Shown: positions 35,297 to 43,810 of the stretch, piece after piece
How positions within the stretch are numbered: the first letter of the stretch is position 1
Layout: each line of letters begins with the position of its first letter
NCBI GenBank assembly: GCA_040219135.1
Contig: JAVJTA010000003.1
Location: forward strand, 186,001 to 250,000
Reading direction: 5' to 3'
Source of the DNA: UBA7803 sp040219135
Lineage (GTDB): Bacteria > Pseudomonadota > Gammaproteobacteria > Pseudomonadales > Azotimanducaceae
Length of the DNA: 64,000 nt
Program-made: the position numbers and the translations under genes
Notes under the pieces: generated by a model
Seen by the model: only the letters and a program-made list of their open reading frames with translations
What the model was told of the DNA's origin: nothing
Database searches by the model: none

Positions 35297-36105
35297 ATCC
35301 TTTCTTCGCTCACCGCGTACCCGGCTTCCGCCGGAATGCACAGGTAGGTGCCGTCGTCACGGCGCTCGGTCCATGGCTCCACCCTGACCACCGGCGCCGC
35401 GGCGGCGGCCGCCATGGCCTCGGCCACGGTGGCGAACGGTGCCAGCTTTTCGACGTTGCGCAGGGTCGGAAAGATCACCGTGCGTTCACCGCGGGCCGCC
35501 TGCTCGAGAACCTCGGCCGGGCGTATCCACACCGAGTCCACCGACTCGTGGCCGTCGTGGACGGCCAGGTGATCGGCGGGCGCGGCCGCGAGAAAGAAAT
35601 GGGTGTCGAAGCGTTTCGGCATCATCGTGGGGGTCACCCAGTGGGCGAAATGCACCAGCTGGCTGCAGGCGAACTCGAGGCGTTCCCTCTGCAGGAAGTC
35701 GAGCACGGGGACCGAACCGTCGTGCAGGCTGGTGCGGTAGGACTCCAGTTCGGCCAGGCGCGGGCCGCTGATCAGACCGTCGCCGTCCACCTCTCTGGCG
35801 AGCAGGATGCCGCATTCCTCGAAGGCTTCGCGGATCGCCGACACCTGGATGGCGCGCATGGCCTCGTCGGCGGCGCAGTCGTCGAGGTGGGCAACCAGGG
35901 CTGGGTCGAAATCCTGCGGGTCCGCCTTGCCGCCGGGAAACACCAGCGCGCCGGAGGCGAAATCGATCTGGTGATGGCGCACGACCATGAACACTTCGAG
36001 CCCCGCGGCTCCGTCGCGCAGCATCAGGATGGTCGCGGCCGGCACCGGGGTCGCCGGGGCGCCGGTGCCCGGCTTGCGCACGTCGCGGGTGGAAGCGTCG
36101 GTCAT
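35281..36105 (-). CDS. NUDIX hydrolase
   Basis: The product has 274 residues. It hydrolyses a nucleoside-diphosphate-linked compound. The NUDIX box is ALVFPGGKADPQDFD (about 65) followed at a distance by IREAFEECGILL, the split form seen in NUDT19/acyl-CoA diphosphatase-like proteins. This branch and the lipid genes around it make CoA or acyl-CoA a possible substrate (inference). It begins 11 nt downstream of the LLM gene stop and is co-transcribed with it. Its C-terminus runs through the 14-bp repeats. Confidence 0.85.
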   Translation of the reverse strand: MTDASTRDVRKPGTGAPATPVPAATILMLRDGAAGLEVFMVVRHHQIDFASGALVFPGGKADPQDFDPALVAHLDDCAADEAMRAIQVSAIREAFEECGILLAREVDGDGLISGPRLAELESYRTSLHDGSVPVLDFLQRERLEFACSQLVHFAHWVTPTMMPKRFDTHFFLAAAPADHLAVHDGHESVDSVWIRPAEVLEQAARGERTVIFPTLRNVEKLAPFATVAEAMAAAAAAPVVRVEPWTERRDDGTYLCIPAEAGYAVSEERMPDRT

Positions 36106-36116
36106 GCGTGGCTCCT

Positions 36117-37013
36117 TCAGCGGCCGGCGACGTCGGTGATGAACCGGTCGAGCGTGGCCATCTGCTGGTCCGGCGGCCCCAGGGTGAACCCCGGAACGAT
36201 GAACTCGTCCACGCCCAGCGATTCGTACTCCTGCATGATGCCGCGGATCTGTTCCGGCGTGCCGACCAGGTGCGGCTGCTGAATGTCGGCGCCCCGCATC
36301 TTCTCGAGGAAGCCCTGGTCGTCGCTCATGAACAGCAGCGCGACGGCGGTGCGTGCGATGCGGCCGGGGTCGCGGCCGACGTTGGCGCAGTGGTGATCGA
36401 GAATCGCCATCTTGTGCTGCAGGATTTCCGGCGTGCCCCACACGTTCCATTCGTCGGCGTGGCGGGCGGTGATCTTCAGGGTCACCTTCTCGCCGCCGCC
36501 GCCGATCAGCAGCGGCAGGGGCGACTGCACCGGTTTCGGTTCCAGCGATGCGCGATCGAGCTGGTAGTAGCGGCCGTCGAAGCTCGCTTCGGTCTCGGTA
36601 AACAGCGCCTTGATCACCTCGCAGGCTTCGTCCAGCCGCTCCAGCCGCTCGCCCACGGTATGGAAGGGGATGCCGTACTGGCGGTGTTCGTTCTCCTGCC
36701 AGCCGCTGCCGAGACCGAGCACCACGCGGCCGCCGGTGATGTGATCCAGGGTCGCCGCCATCTTCGCCAGCACGGCCGGATGGCGGTAGGTGTTGCCCGC
36801 CACCAGGGTGCCGAAGCGCAGCCGCGGTACCTGGGCGCCCAGCGCCGCCAGGGTCATCCACGCCTCCGGCCAGGGCGTGCTGGTATCTTCGGCGTTGGGC
36901 ATGAAGTGATCGGCATACCAGACGCCGTCCCAGCCGGTCCGCTCCACGTGCCGGGCGAGATCCAGGACGGTGGCGTAGGGCAGGCTCGGCGTCGGCCAGA
37001 AGCTGAAGCGCAT
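36117..37013 (-). CDS. LLM-class F420-type flavin-dependent oxidoreductase
   Basis: Luciferase-like TIM barrel of 298 residues. GWDGVWYADHFMPN near residue 28, GTLVAGNTYRHPAVLAKMAA, and GGRVVLGLGSGWQENEHRQYG are the signatures of the F420-dependent group. It would transfer hydride using F420 or FMN; the cofactor in this organism is not known from the window. The start is ATG 37013. It is the first gene of the LLM-NUDIX pair. Confidence 0.85.
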   Translation of the reverse strand: MRFSFWPTPSLPYATVLDLARHVERTGWDGVWYADHFMPNAEDTSTPWPEAWMTLAALGAQVPRLRFGTLVAGNTYRHPAVLAKMAATLDHITGGRVVLGLGSGWQENEHRQYGIPFHTVGERLERLDEACEVIKALFTETEASFDGRYYQLDRASLEPKPVQSPLPLLIGGGGEKVTLKITARHADEWNVWGTPEILQHKMAILDHHCANVGRDPGRIARTAVALLFMSDDQGFLEKMRGADIQQPHLVGTPEQIRGIMQEYESLGVDEFIVPGFTLGPPDQQMATLDRFITDVAGR

Positions 37014-37094
37014 GGGGTCCCCCTCCCGCAAAGCGCCCGATGTTCGCTTATGTCCCTGCCTATGGCAAACTCGCCAGCGGGCGGGGGAAAAGCC

Positions 37095-37631
37095 ATGCCG
37101 GAACTGAGCACGCAGAGGCTGATACTGCGTCCCATCGGCCAGGCCGACGTGGATGCATTGCACGGCTTCTGGACCGATCCAGCGGTACGTAAGTATCTGT
37201 GGGACAACGAGATAATCTCCAAAGAGACGGTGCGTGAGATCGTTCAGGCGAGCGAGGCGTGCTTTCGTGAGGTCGGCTCCGGGCTGTTCGCCGTGGAGTT
37301 GCGCGACGCGCCCGGGGAGCTGGTCGGGTTCTGCGGCCTGCGTCGCATGAACGCCGCCGATGAGCGGGCCGCCGAGATCGAGTTGCTCTACGGTATCCTG
37401 CCGCGCCACTGGGGCGAGGGGCTGGTGTCCGAGGCGGCCCGCGAAGTCCTGCGCCACGGCTTCGAGGACTGCGGTCTGGCCCGTATCGTCGGGGCGACCG
37501 ACACCCCCAATCAGCGCTCGGTGCGGGTCATGCAGCGCCTCGGCATGGTGTTCCAGGAGCGTCGTCGGTACAAAGGTCTCGATACCGTGTTCTACAGCAT
37601 CACGCCCACGGACCTCGCGACCGCAGGGTGA
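37095..37631 (+). CDS. GNAT-family N-acetyltransferase (RimJ/RimL type)
   Basis: The product has 178 residues. STQRLILRPIGQADVDAL begins the fold, and LLYGILPRHWGEGLVSEAAREVLRHGF carries the acetyl-CoA-binding region; NQRSVRVMQRLGM is also typical. The ATG at 37095 follows GGGGGA. It is divergent from the LLM gene and overlaps the next gene by 4 nt (GTGA). Confidence 0.85.
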   Translation: MPELSTQRLILRPIGQADVDALHGFWTDPAVRKYLWDNEIISKETVREIVQASEACFREVGSGLFAVELRDAPGELVGFCGLRRMNAADERAAEIELLYGILPRHWGEGLVSEAAREVLRHGFEDCGLARIVGATDTPNQRSVRVMQRLGMVFQERRRYKGLDTVFYSITPTDLATAG

Positions 37632-37912
37632 GCATCGGCGTTCTCACGATCGACTTCTACGTCGCTGGCTGCCGCTCGCTGAAGGAGAAGCGCCAGCGTC
37701 TCAATGGCATTCGTGAACGCTACGGTCGCGCCAGCAACGTCGCGGTCTGCGAAAGCGATCATCAGGACCTGCTGCAGCGGGCCCAGTACACGTTCGTGGC
37801 CGCGGCCTCGAGCCGCGACGTCGTCGATCGGGCGCTCACCGAGATCGAGCGCAATCTGCAGGGCTCGGTGGACGCGGAGCTGGTCGACGTCTGGCGTGAG
37901 TGGCTGGATTAG
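37628..37912 (+). CDS. DUF503 (YlxP-like) protein
   Basis: The product has 94 residues. IGVLTIDFYVAGCRSLKEKR and FVAAASSRDVVDRALTEIER are diagnostic for DUF503. In many bacteria the gene lies with infB-rbfA-truB; here it is elsewhere. The start is GTG, overlapping the acetyltransferase stop. Confidence 0.85.
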   Translation: MSIGVLTIDFYVAGCRSLKEKRQRLNGIRERYGRASNVAVCESDHQDLLQRAQYTFVAAASSRDVVDRALTEIERNLQGSVDAELVDVWREWLD

Positions 37913-38930
37913 TGCAAGCCAGAACGGCGTCTGGCGCTCGCTGGCGCTGACCGTTGCGCTGGCGCTCTGCGGCTGCCAGCCGTCGACGCCGGACGCCGTG
38001 CTCGAAGATTACGTCGACCGCATCGCCCGGATCACGAGCTCCGAGGCAGCGCTCGCGGAACTCAGCCCGGGACCGCCGTACCCGTCGCGGCGCGCGCTCA
38101 CCCTGGAAATACCGGCGCGCACCATCGACGTGGCCGAGTTCTTCGAGCTGCACGGCTGCGACATGGGCGCTCTGGTCGGTTTCCGCAACAGCCCGCTGGG
38201 CCGGGTGCAGTCGGCGAGCCAGCGTCTCGGCTACGAAGTCTCCTGGCTGGCGGCGGCCGATCGCTGCGGCGCCGATGCGGCGGAGTGGCTGGCGGCGCTC
38301 GGCGTCGACAAGCGCGCCATGCTGCCGGCACTGTTCTGGAACGCCACCTTCGCCGAGGACGAATTCCGCGTGGCCCTCGGCGCAGCCGGTGCGGCGGCGC
38401 CGGGGGACCTCGCCGATCTGCTGCGGGGTCTCAACGACAGCCTGACGGGCGTTCTCGACGGCGGCTTCGACGTCGCTGCTTTCGAGCGCCGGCTCGGCCT
38501 GCTGCGGCAGGGCTCGTGGGCCGGCCCGGCGCGTGGCGCCTGGGCGCACTGGCGGCGCCATCTGGACCGCGCCGCCGCACTGCTCGCGCGGGCGACCCCG
38601 GGCATCTGCCGGAACCGCCGGCCGAATGTGGACACCGGCCGGCTGCAGAACGTGTTCCGCAAGTTCTACGTGGATCGCATTCAGCCCGATCTGGCGGCGC
38701 GCATGCGCCGTGACGAGGCCTGGATCGTGGAACTGGAACGCCTGGCGCAGCGCCTCGCGGCCGTGCGCCCGGCCGCCTACCGGCAATGGTTCGATCAGGT
38801 GCTCGCTCCGGGTTCGGCCACCAGCGAGTGGCGTCGAACCCGCCAGAGCGTGATCGACCACGCGCGGGCGTGGCAGGCGCTGTTCGAGTTCTGCGGTATT
38901 GAACCGGGTGGCGGTGTGGGACAGGATTGA
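37896..38930 (+). CDS. DUF3080 family lipoprotein
   Basis: The product has 344 residues with lipobox LALCGC after a hydrophobic signal, so it is probably membrane-anchored. PSTPDAVLEDYVDRIARIT, LHGCDMGALVGFRNSPLGRVQ and the C-terminal helical part match DUF3080, a family almost limited to gammaproteobacteria, with unknown function. The start GTG at 37896 overlaps DUF503 by 17 nt; its ribosome site is weak. Confidence 0.75.
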   Translation: MSGWISASQNGVWRSLALTVALALCGCQPSTPDAVLEDYVDRIARITSSEAALAELSPGPPYPSRRALTLEIPARTIDVAEFFELHGCDMGALVGFRNSPLGRVQSASQRLGYEVSWLAAADRCGADAAEWLAALGVDKRAMLPALFWNATFAEDEFRVALGAAGAAAPGDLADLLRGLNDSLTGVLDGGFDVAAFERRLGLLRQGSWAGPARGAWAHWRRHLDRAAALLARATPGICRNRRPNVDTGRLQNVFRKFYVDRIQPDLAARMRRDEAWIVELERLAQRLAAVRPAAYRQWFDQVLAPGSATSEWRRTRQSVIDHARAWQALFEFCGIEPGGGVGQD

Positions 38931-38933
38931 GCC

Positions 38934-39314
38934 ATGAGTTCGCTCCTGATCGTCATCGTCGTTGCCGCGGTCTGCGTGTACTGGGTGCGCAGCACGCGGG
39001 CACAGCGGCAGCGCTGGCTGCGGCGCCTGGACCTGCCTGGGAGCTGGGAATGGCAGGATCACGACGGTGAGCTCGAACTCGACGGTGGGCTCGATCACGG
39101 CCACTACCGGATTTGCGAGGGCGACCGGGTCGAGCAGGGGGAATGGCGGCTCGAGGGGCACGATCTGGTGCTGGAAGCGCGCGGCGGCAGCCCGACTACC
39201 CTGGATCTGCGGCTGTTCACGGAAGGCAGGATCGGCATTCACGGCCCCGGCCGCGAACACCGCATCTACATCAAGAAACGCGGCAACGTCGTCCCCCTGC
39301 GCCGCCCGGCGTGA
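38934..39314 (+). CDS. Membrane-anchored hypothetical protein, 126 residues
   Basis: One N-terminal membrane helix (SLLIVIVVAAVCVYWV), a basic stretch (RAQRQRWLRRL), then a small domain of predicted beta strands with Trp (GSWEWQDHDGELELDGG, GEWRLEGHDLVLEAR). The shape suggests a periplasmic or cytoplasmic beta-barrel-like domain. It starts 3 nt after the DUF3080 stop. No family is recognised. Confidence 0.6.
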   Translation: MSSLLIVIVVAAVCVYWVRSTRAQRQRWLRRLDLPGSWEWQDHDGELELDGGLDHGHYRICEGDRVEQGEWRLEGHDLVLEARGGSPTTLDLRLFTEGRIGIHGPGREHRIYIKKRGNVVPLRRPA

Positions 39315-39322
39315 GCGGGGCC

Positions 39323-40204
39323 ATGACGCCACGACAACGCAACTGGCTGCTGATCTTCACCGCCCTGGTGCTGCTGGTGCTGGGCCAGCGCCTGGCGCCC
39401 CGGGCACAGCTCGAATCCGTGTATTTCGACGTCGCCGGGCCGATGGTCATCGCCCACCAGGGCGGCGACGGTCTGCGTCCGAGTAACACGCTCCTGGCCT
39501 TCCAGCATGCCGTAGATCTCGGTGTCGACGTGCTCGAGATGGACGTACACCAGACCCGCGACGGCGCGCTGGTGCTGATGCACGACGCGACGGTGGATCG
39601 CACCACCGACGCCAGCGGCGCCGTCGCCGACCTGACCCTGGAGCAGGTGAAAGCACTGGACGCCGCCTACCGCTGGCCCTACGACACGCTGACGCCGCCG
39701 TATCGTGGGCGCGGCGTGCGGGTGCCGACGCTTAACGAGGTGATCGAACGCTTTCCGCAGCTGCGCTACAACGTGGAAATCAAGCCGGAATCCGCCGACA
39801 CCGCGAAAGCGCTGTGTGCACAACTGACCCGACTCGACGCAGCCCGGAGAACCCTAGTCGCCTCATTCCACGAGACGGCGCTGGAGGCGTTCCGCGACGC
39901 CTGTCCGGCCGTGGCGACCAGCGCCTACCGCGCCGAGGTGAGCTGGTTCTACGTGCAGTACCGGCTCGGCTTCGTCGGCCTGGCGCGGCCGAGGATGGCG
40001 GCGCTGCAGCTGCCCATGCGTCGCGATGGCTACGACTTCTCTGACCCGGAGTTCATCGCCGCCACCGCACAGCGCGTGCATCTGGATTTCTGGACGGTGA
40101 ACGACGTGGACGACATGCGTCTACTGGTGGCGCGGGGTGCGGGCGGCATCATCACCGATCGGCCCGACCTGCTGCTCGAGGTGCTGGGGCGCCGGTCCGA
40201 CTGA
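39323..40204 (+). CDS. Glycerophosphodiester phosphodiesterase-like protein, membrane-anchored
   Basis: The product has 293 residues: an N-terminal membrane helix (NWLLIFTALVLLVLGQ), then the GDPD TIM barrel. The active-site stretch reads MVIAHQGGDGLRPSNTLLAF, with Gln and Ser where most members have Arg (AHRG) and the metal-ligand Glu (PENT). VLEMDVHQTRDGALVLMHDATV is intact. It would release glycerol-3-phosphate from phosphodiesters if active. A GTG at 39311 overlapping the previous stop is an alternative start. Confidence 0.8.
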   Translation: MTPRQRNWLLIFTALVLLVLGQRLAPRAQLESVYFDVAGPMVIAHQGGDGLRPSNTLLAFQHAVDLGVDVLEMDVHQTRDGALVLMHDATVDRTTDASGAVADLTLEQVKALDAAYRWPYDTLTPPYRGRGVRVPTLNEVIERFPQLRYNVEIKPESADTAKALCAQLTRLDAARRTLVASFHETALEAFRDACPAVATSAYRAEVSWFYVQYRLGFVGLARPRMAALQLPMRRDGYDFSDPEFIAATAQRVHLDFWTVNDVDDMRLLVARGAGGIITDRPDLLLEVLGRRSD

Positions 40205-40213
40205 CGCAACGCG

Positions 40214-40357
40214 TCAGCGTTTGCGCCGGTCCGGCCGGTCCGGATTGCGCCGTGGCACCAGCTCGTCGGCGACGCGTTCCGGGTCGCGCCGGTCCTGTTT
40301 GCGCGTGCGTCGGTCCTTGCTGCCTGTGCGCCGCTCGGGCCCGTCGTGATCGGACAT
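40214..40357 (-). CDS. Very basic 47-residue protein, function unknown
   Basis: The ATG at 40357 opens a frame rich in Arg, Asp and Lys (RRTGSKDRRTRKQDRRDPER, then NPDRPDRRKR), without hydrophobic core. It is probably disordered, possibly nucleic-acid binding. It is convergent with the GDPD gene (9 nt apart) and divergent from the DUF815 gene. Codon bias fits a gene, but no homologue is recognised. Confidence 0.4.
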   Translation of the reverse strand: MSDHDGPERRTGSKDRRTRKQDRRDPERVADELVPRRNPDRPDRRKR

Positions 40358-40445
40358 AGCTCGCTCTCTGGTGCGGGGCGTAAAAGCCGTGGGAATTTTA
40401 CCATCGTCGTCGGCTCCGCTCACCCGAATCAGTACAATTCCGCCC

Positions 40446-41333
40446 ATGAAGAATCGCCTCGACGCTCTCATCGACGATGCCCGTGAGCTCAGCCGGCGCG
40501 TGCTCGGCATTCTGCCGGCGCCCGCGGCCGTGGACTGGTCCCGCTGCCGGGCCGCGGTGTGGCGATCCGGTCCGCTCGGGGCGGGCCTGGTGGCCCACGG
40601 TTCGGTGGACGACATCGGCCTCGACGACCTGCTCTGGATCGACGATCAGAAGGCCCAGATCGACACCAACACGCGCCAGTTTCTCGCCGGTCTGCCGGCC
40701 AACAACGTGCTTCTCTGGGGCGCGCGCGGCACCGGCAAGTCGTCGCTGGTGCACGGGCTGCTGAACCAGTACCACGCTGCCGGACTGCGCCTGGTCGAGG
40801 TGAACAAGAACCGCCTCGCGGCGTTGCCGGACATCGTCCGGCGTTTGCGCGACGAGCCGTACCGGTTCCTGCTGTTCTGCGACGACCTGTCGTTCGAAGC
40901 GGAGGATGCGTCCTACAAGGAGCTGAAGAGCGCGCTGGAGGGCTCGGTGTTCAAGGCCTCGGGAAACGTGCTGATCTATGCGACCTCGAACCGCCGTCAC
41001 CTGCTGCCGGAGTACACCACCGACAACGAACAGGTCGTGGTGCGTGAGGGCGAGCTGCACGAGTCCGAGGCGGTGGAGGAGAAGATCTCGCTGTCGGATC
41101 GGTTCGGCCTGTGGCTGTCCTTCTATCCGTTCAAGCAGCAGGCGTACCTCGAGGTGGTGCAGCACTGGGTCGCGCGGCTCGCGGCCGAACACGGATTGAG
41201 CCAGCCCTGGAACGACGAGGCCCGGGCCGCGGCGTTACGCTGGGCCCTCGCGCGCGGCGTGCGCAGCGGCCGCACCGCCCAGCACTTCGCCCGTCACTGG
41301 GTGGGGAAGGCCCTGTTGCCGCCAGGCAGCTGA
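40446..41333 (+). CDS. DUF815 AAA ATPase
   Basis: The product has 295 residues. Walker A is GARGTGKSSLVHGLL, and Walker B is FLLFCDDLSFE, followed by the family's YKELKSALEGSV. This is DUF815, a single-domain AAA protein of unknown role that is widely conserved. The start is ATG 40446. It overlaps the end of the convergent membrane protein gene by 40 bp. Confidence 0.9.
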   Translation: MKNRLDALIDDARELSRRVLGILPAPAAVDWSRCRAAVWRSGPLGAGLVAHGSVDDIGLDDLLWIDDQKAQIDTNTRQFLAGLPANNVLLWGARGTGKSSLVHGLLNQYHAAGLRLVEVNKNRLAALPDIVRRLRDEPYRFLLFCDDLSFEAEDASYKELKSALEGSVFKASGNVLIYATSNRRHLLPEYTTDNEQVVVREGELHESEAVEEKISLSDRFGLWLSFYPFKQQAYLEVVQHWVARLAAEHGLSQPWNDEARAAALRWALARGVRSGRTAQHFARHWVGKALLPPGS

Positions 41334-41887
41334 GCGGCCACGGTCCGGCCGGCGCCGAGTGCACGCGTGACCCGCCGCAGGTAGTCGCTCTCGACGGACG
41401 CGCGCTGGTCGCGCAGGAATTCGAGTTGGGTGAGCTGGCGCGACACGGCGGCTTCGGCGGCGATGCGCTCCGGGGTCGGAACGGCCCGGGCTGTACCCGG
41501 CTGCTGCAGCAGACCGAGCAGGTCGTTCAGGGCGCTGAGGGTCTGCGTCTCAGTCGCGCGCCGGGCGCCGTGACTCGACGCTTCGGCGACGAACCGGTCG
41601 ATCTGGGCGCGCTGGGTGGCGAGAAACGGGTGCTGCGGCTGCAGGCGTCGGGCGCTGCCCAGGCGATTCAGCATGATCCGGCCGATGGTCTGCCGGAACG
41701 GTCCGTCCAGCAGATCTGCCGGGACGTCGGCGATGGTCTCCCAGCAGCGCTGCAGAGCCCGGACGTCGCTCGCCAGCCTCTGCATCTGACGCCGCTGCAG
41801 CGCGCGCAGACCCTGACGCAGGATCAGGCAGAGACCGCCCACGGCAGCGCTGACGATGACCACCAGATCCCAGTATTCCACCATCAT
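41294..41887 (-). CDS. Hypothetical protein with N-terminal membrane helix, 197 residues
   Basis: An N-terminal membrane segment (LVVIVSAAVGGLCLIL) is followed by a long, Arg/Gln/Ala-rich helical region with heptad-like pattern (ALQRRQMQRLASDVRALQ). It is probably a membrane-anchored coiled-coil protein. ATGs at 41887 and 41884 are both possible. No family is recognised. Confidence 0.55.
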   Translation of the reverse strand: MMVEYWDLVVIVSAAVGGLCLILRQGLRALQRRQMQRLASDVRALQRCWETIADVPADLLDGPFRQTIGRIMLNRLGSARRLQPQHPFLATQRAQIDRFVAEASSHGARRATETQTLSALNDLLGLLQQPGTARAVPTPERIAAEAAVSRQLTQLEFLRDQRASVESDYLRRVTRALGAGRTVAAQLPGGNRAFPTQ

Positions 41888-42052
41888 TCCACCTCCTCGG
41901 GAGCCCCCGAGGTCGACCGCTTCGATCTCCGATACCTCTCAGTGTAGTCGAGGCGGCCGAGCGTTCCCGGGCGCCCTCCGGCGCGCCGTCAAGCGGGGCG
42001 TTCGGCTTGACGGACCCGGATGCCGTTCATAGAATGCGCGCCTTCCAACCGA

Positions 42053-42128
42053 GTCCCCTTCGTCTAGTGGCCTAGGACTCCAGGTTTTCATCCTGGCAAC
42101 AGGGGTTCGACTCCCCTAGGGGACGCCA
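42053..42128 (+). tRNA. tRNA-Glu (anticodon TTC), island attachment site
   Basis: Acceptor GTCCCCT/AGGGGAC, anticodon arm CCAGG-TTTTCAT-CCTGG (anticodon TTC), T arm AGGGG-TTCGACT-CCCCT, discriminator G and encoded CCA (76 nt). The last 15 bases are repeated exactly at 49793-49807, marking the far end of an integrated island. The tRNA stays intact after integration. Confidence 0.97.
42114..42128 (+). repeat. attL core (3' end of tRNA-Glu)
   Basis: 15-bp core CCCTAGGGGACGCCA, part of the T-stem/acceptor of tRNA-Glu including CCA. Confidence 0.9.
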
Positions 42129-42180
42129 TATGCCTGTGTATCTGGCTGAAATACCTGAATATTTTCTGAACGGGCCTCTT

Positions 42181-42203
42181 TAGCCCATACCCTCGTCCAT
42201 ACC
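42181..42203 (+). repeat. Candidate integrase arm-type sites, left end
   Basis: AGCCCATACC (42182-42191) and GTCCATACC (42195-42203) lie 54-75 bp inside attL. The same nonamer AGCCCATAC occurs twice next to the integrase gene at the other end, in the same orientation. Confidence 0.6.
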
Positions 42204-42293
42204 TCGGGACCACATTTCGCTAGACTCGCCGGGATAGTTAGCGCTTTGCGTGCGTGCTAGCTTGCTGTGACAACCGGGCTGTGGGGAAGGCAA

Positions 42294-42809
42294 ATGGGGC
42301 TATTCAGCACTGCTAGGCTTCTGGGCACCCCAGAGCGCGAACTTGAGCTATCCACACGGCTTGGTACTCACATTGACAACGGTCAAACGTTGCCAGGTGA
42401 GGTTGCGGATGTCGCTAGGCTTTGGTCAAAGATGCTTGCCCATCTAAAGCCCAGCGCACAGATTCGGCGACGGCCATGTGGCATCTATAATTGTTTCGGC
42501 TTGGTGTGGGCTTCCAGGCGAACTGGAATATTCGAGCAATCGCAGCTGGAGACGATTATCGAAGAAGACGGGTACAAGGAGGTTGATCTGGAGAATGCGG
42601 ACGTCGGTGACGTCGTACTCTACTACACGCCGGAGGGCCGCATTGTGCATGGAGCGCTTGTGGTGGGCATGGAATCTATCGGATCGACCCAAATTCCGCT
42701 TGTGCTTAGCAAACTCAGTAGTAACTTGGGCGAGGTTTTGCATCTCGCCCCCCATTATCGGGTAGCTGATTCAAGCGCACGGTACTTTACTGACAGGACA
42801 ACGGTCTAG
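42294..42809 (+). CDS. NlpC/P60-like (papain-fold) cysteine peptidase family protein, island cargo
   Basis: The product has 171 residues. Cys67 in IYNCFGLVWASRR, His119 in IVHGALVVGME, and a downstream polar/His segment (LHLAPHYR) are spaced as in NlpC/P60 or CHAP-type papain folds. There is no signal peptide, so it acts in the cytoplasm or is delivered another way. It could be a peptidase, amidase or a toxin-like enzyme. The ATG at 42294 has GGGGAAGG just upstream; a GTG at 42267 is in frame. It is the first gene of a three-gene plus-strand unit, and the other two follow within 6 nt. Confidence 0.5.
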   Translation: MGLFSTARLLGTPERELELSTRLGTHIDNGQTLPGEVADVARLWSKMLAHLKPSAQIRRRPCGIYNCFGLVWASRRTGIFEQSQLETIIEEDGYKEVDLENADVGDVVLYYTPEGRIVHGALVVGMESIGSTQIPLVLSKLSSNLGEVLHLAPHYRVADSSARYFTDRTTV

Positions 42810-42814
42810 CCACT

Positions 42815-43303
42815 ATGTCTGCATTGGATCAATTGGTTGCAGAACGTATGCGTGACAGCCTTGCGGTCATATCGACGATCGAGGCGGTGCGCACCGTCAT
42901 ACGGCACTCTAACGAGTTCAAGCAACTCAAAACGGATATTGAAAGCGAGGCGATCTCAGAAGGTGACATTCGAGAGTTTGTGTCTAGACAGCTGTCTTAC
43001 CTCAGGCCCGGTGAGTCGTTTCCGTTTGAAGGCGCACTGTCTGCAATTGCGATTGCCCTTGAGAATTGCCCCACTGAGTTCGCATCGTCATATCTTGAGG
43101 ACTTGTCCCAATTGGACATCGCTGAGATACAGATCGCCCCCAAAGTTGCGCGCCGGAGCCTGGAGTTGCAGCGGACGTTGGCGGACGTGACGTACCGTAG
43201 GTTTGGGGAACTGATTCACGAGGAGGGGCTGACTCTCTATCCTCAGGTGGGGAGAGTCGGGTCCGGATCGATCGAAGACCCAGTTGACCTTCGGGTGGCC
43301 TAG
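42815..43303 (+). CDS. Unknown 162-residue helical protein, island cargo
   Basis: Mostly alpha-helical and acidic, soluble, with no membrane segment (SALDQLVAERMRDSLAVIST at the start, GDIREFVSRQLSYLRPGESF in the middle). It has no recognisable motif. It starts 5 nt after the NlpC/P60-like gene and its stop is directly followed by the GTG of the next gene. Tight packing suggests it works with both. It may be the partner or immunity-like protein of the peptidase-fold gene, but that is an inference. Confidence 0.6.
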   Translation: MSALDQLVAERMRDSLAVISTIEAVRTVIRHSNEFKQLKTDIESEAISEGDIREFVSRQLSYLRPGESFPFEGALSAIAIALENCPTEFASSYLEDLSQLDIAEIQIAPKVARRSLELQRTLADVTYRRFGELIHEEGLTLYPQVGRVGSGSIEDPVDLRVA

Positions 43304-43810
43304 GTGGCCAGAATCGAGTTCTTTGTCGTTGCTGATTCCGTCTCGGTGGACCAGCAGACCAACACCATGAGTGTTTTTGAGGTGTTGGAGGAGATTCACG
43401 TAGATAACCCTAAGCCGCGAGTGTTGCTCGGCAAATGCGTCGCAGTTGCCCTCTGGATTCGAGGAGAGGACGAGGAACCCGGCCAAGACCTTCAGCAGAA
43501 GTTAACCATCACGCAGCCCAACGGGGAATCTCAATCATTCCAGACCAACTTCAGCTTCAATCAATCATCGGATAGGCACCGGATTTTGAATCGCATACAA
43601 GGGCTCCCGGTGAAAGGAGTGGGACAGCTTAGGTTCGAGATCGCGATAAATGGTGTCCATGCCGCCACTCATACTGTAGATGTTGCTGTGAAGCCAGGTA
43701 GTCAGTCGGGCGTATTGATTAGGTTGCCCAAGTCGGCGGAGTCTAATGACAGCCAAGACCAAGAGACCTCGAATCGAAGCGACGACGGTTTAAGCCCGGA
43801 GAATGCATAG
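43304..43810 (+). CDS. DUF6941-like protein, island cargo
   Basis: The product has 168 residues. ARIEFFVVADSVSVDQQTNT, then EVLEEIHVDNPKPRVLLGK, and a C-terminal beta-rich half (GVGQLRFEIAINGVHAATH) recall the DUF6941 family of small beta proteins with unknown function. A disordered acidic tail closes it. Its start is GTG directly after the previous stop. The 3' end overlaps 21 bp of the convergent 87-residue gene. Confidence 0.5.
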   Translation: MARIEFFVVADSVSVDQQTNTMSVFEVLEEIHVDNPKPRVLLGKCVAVALWIRGEDEEPGQDLQQKLTITQPNGESQSFQTNFSFNQSSDRHRILNRIQGLPVKGVGQLRFEIAINGVHAATHTVDVAVKPGSQSGVLIRLPKSAESNDSQDQETSNRSDDGLSPENA

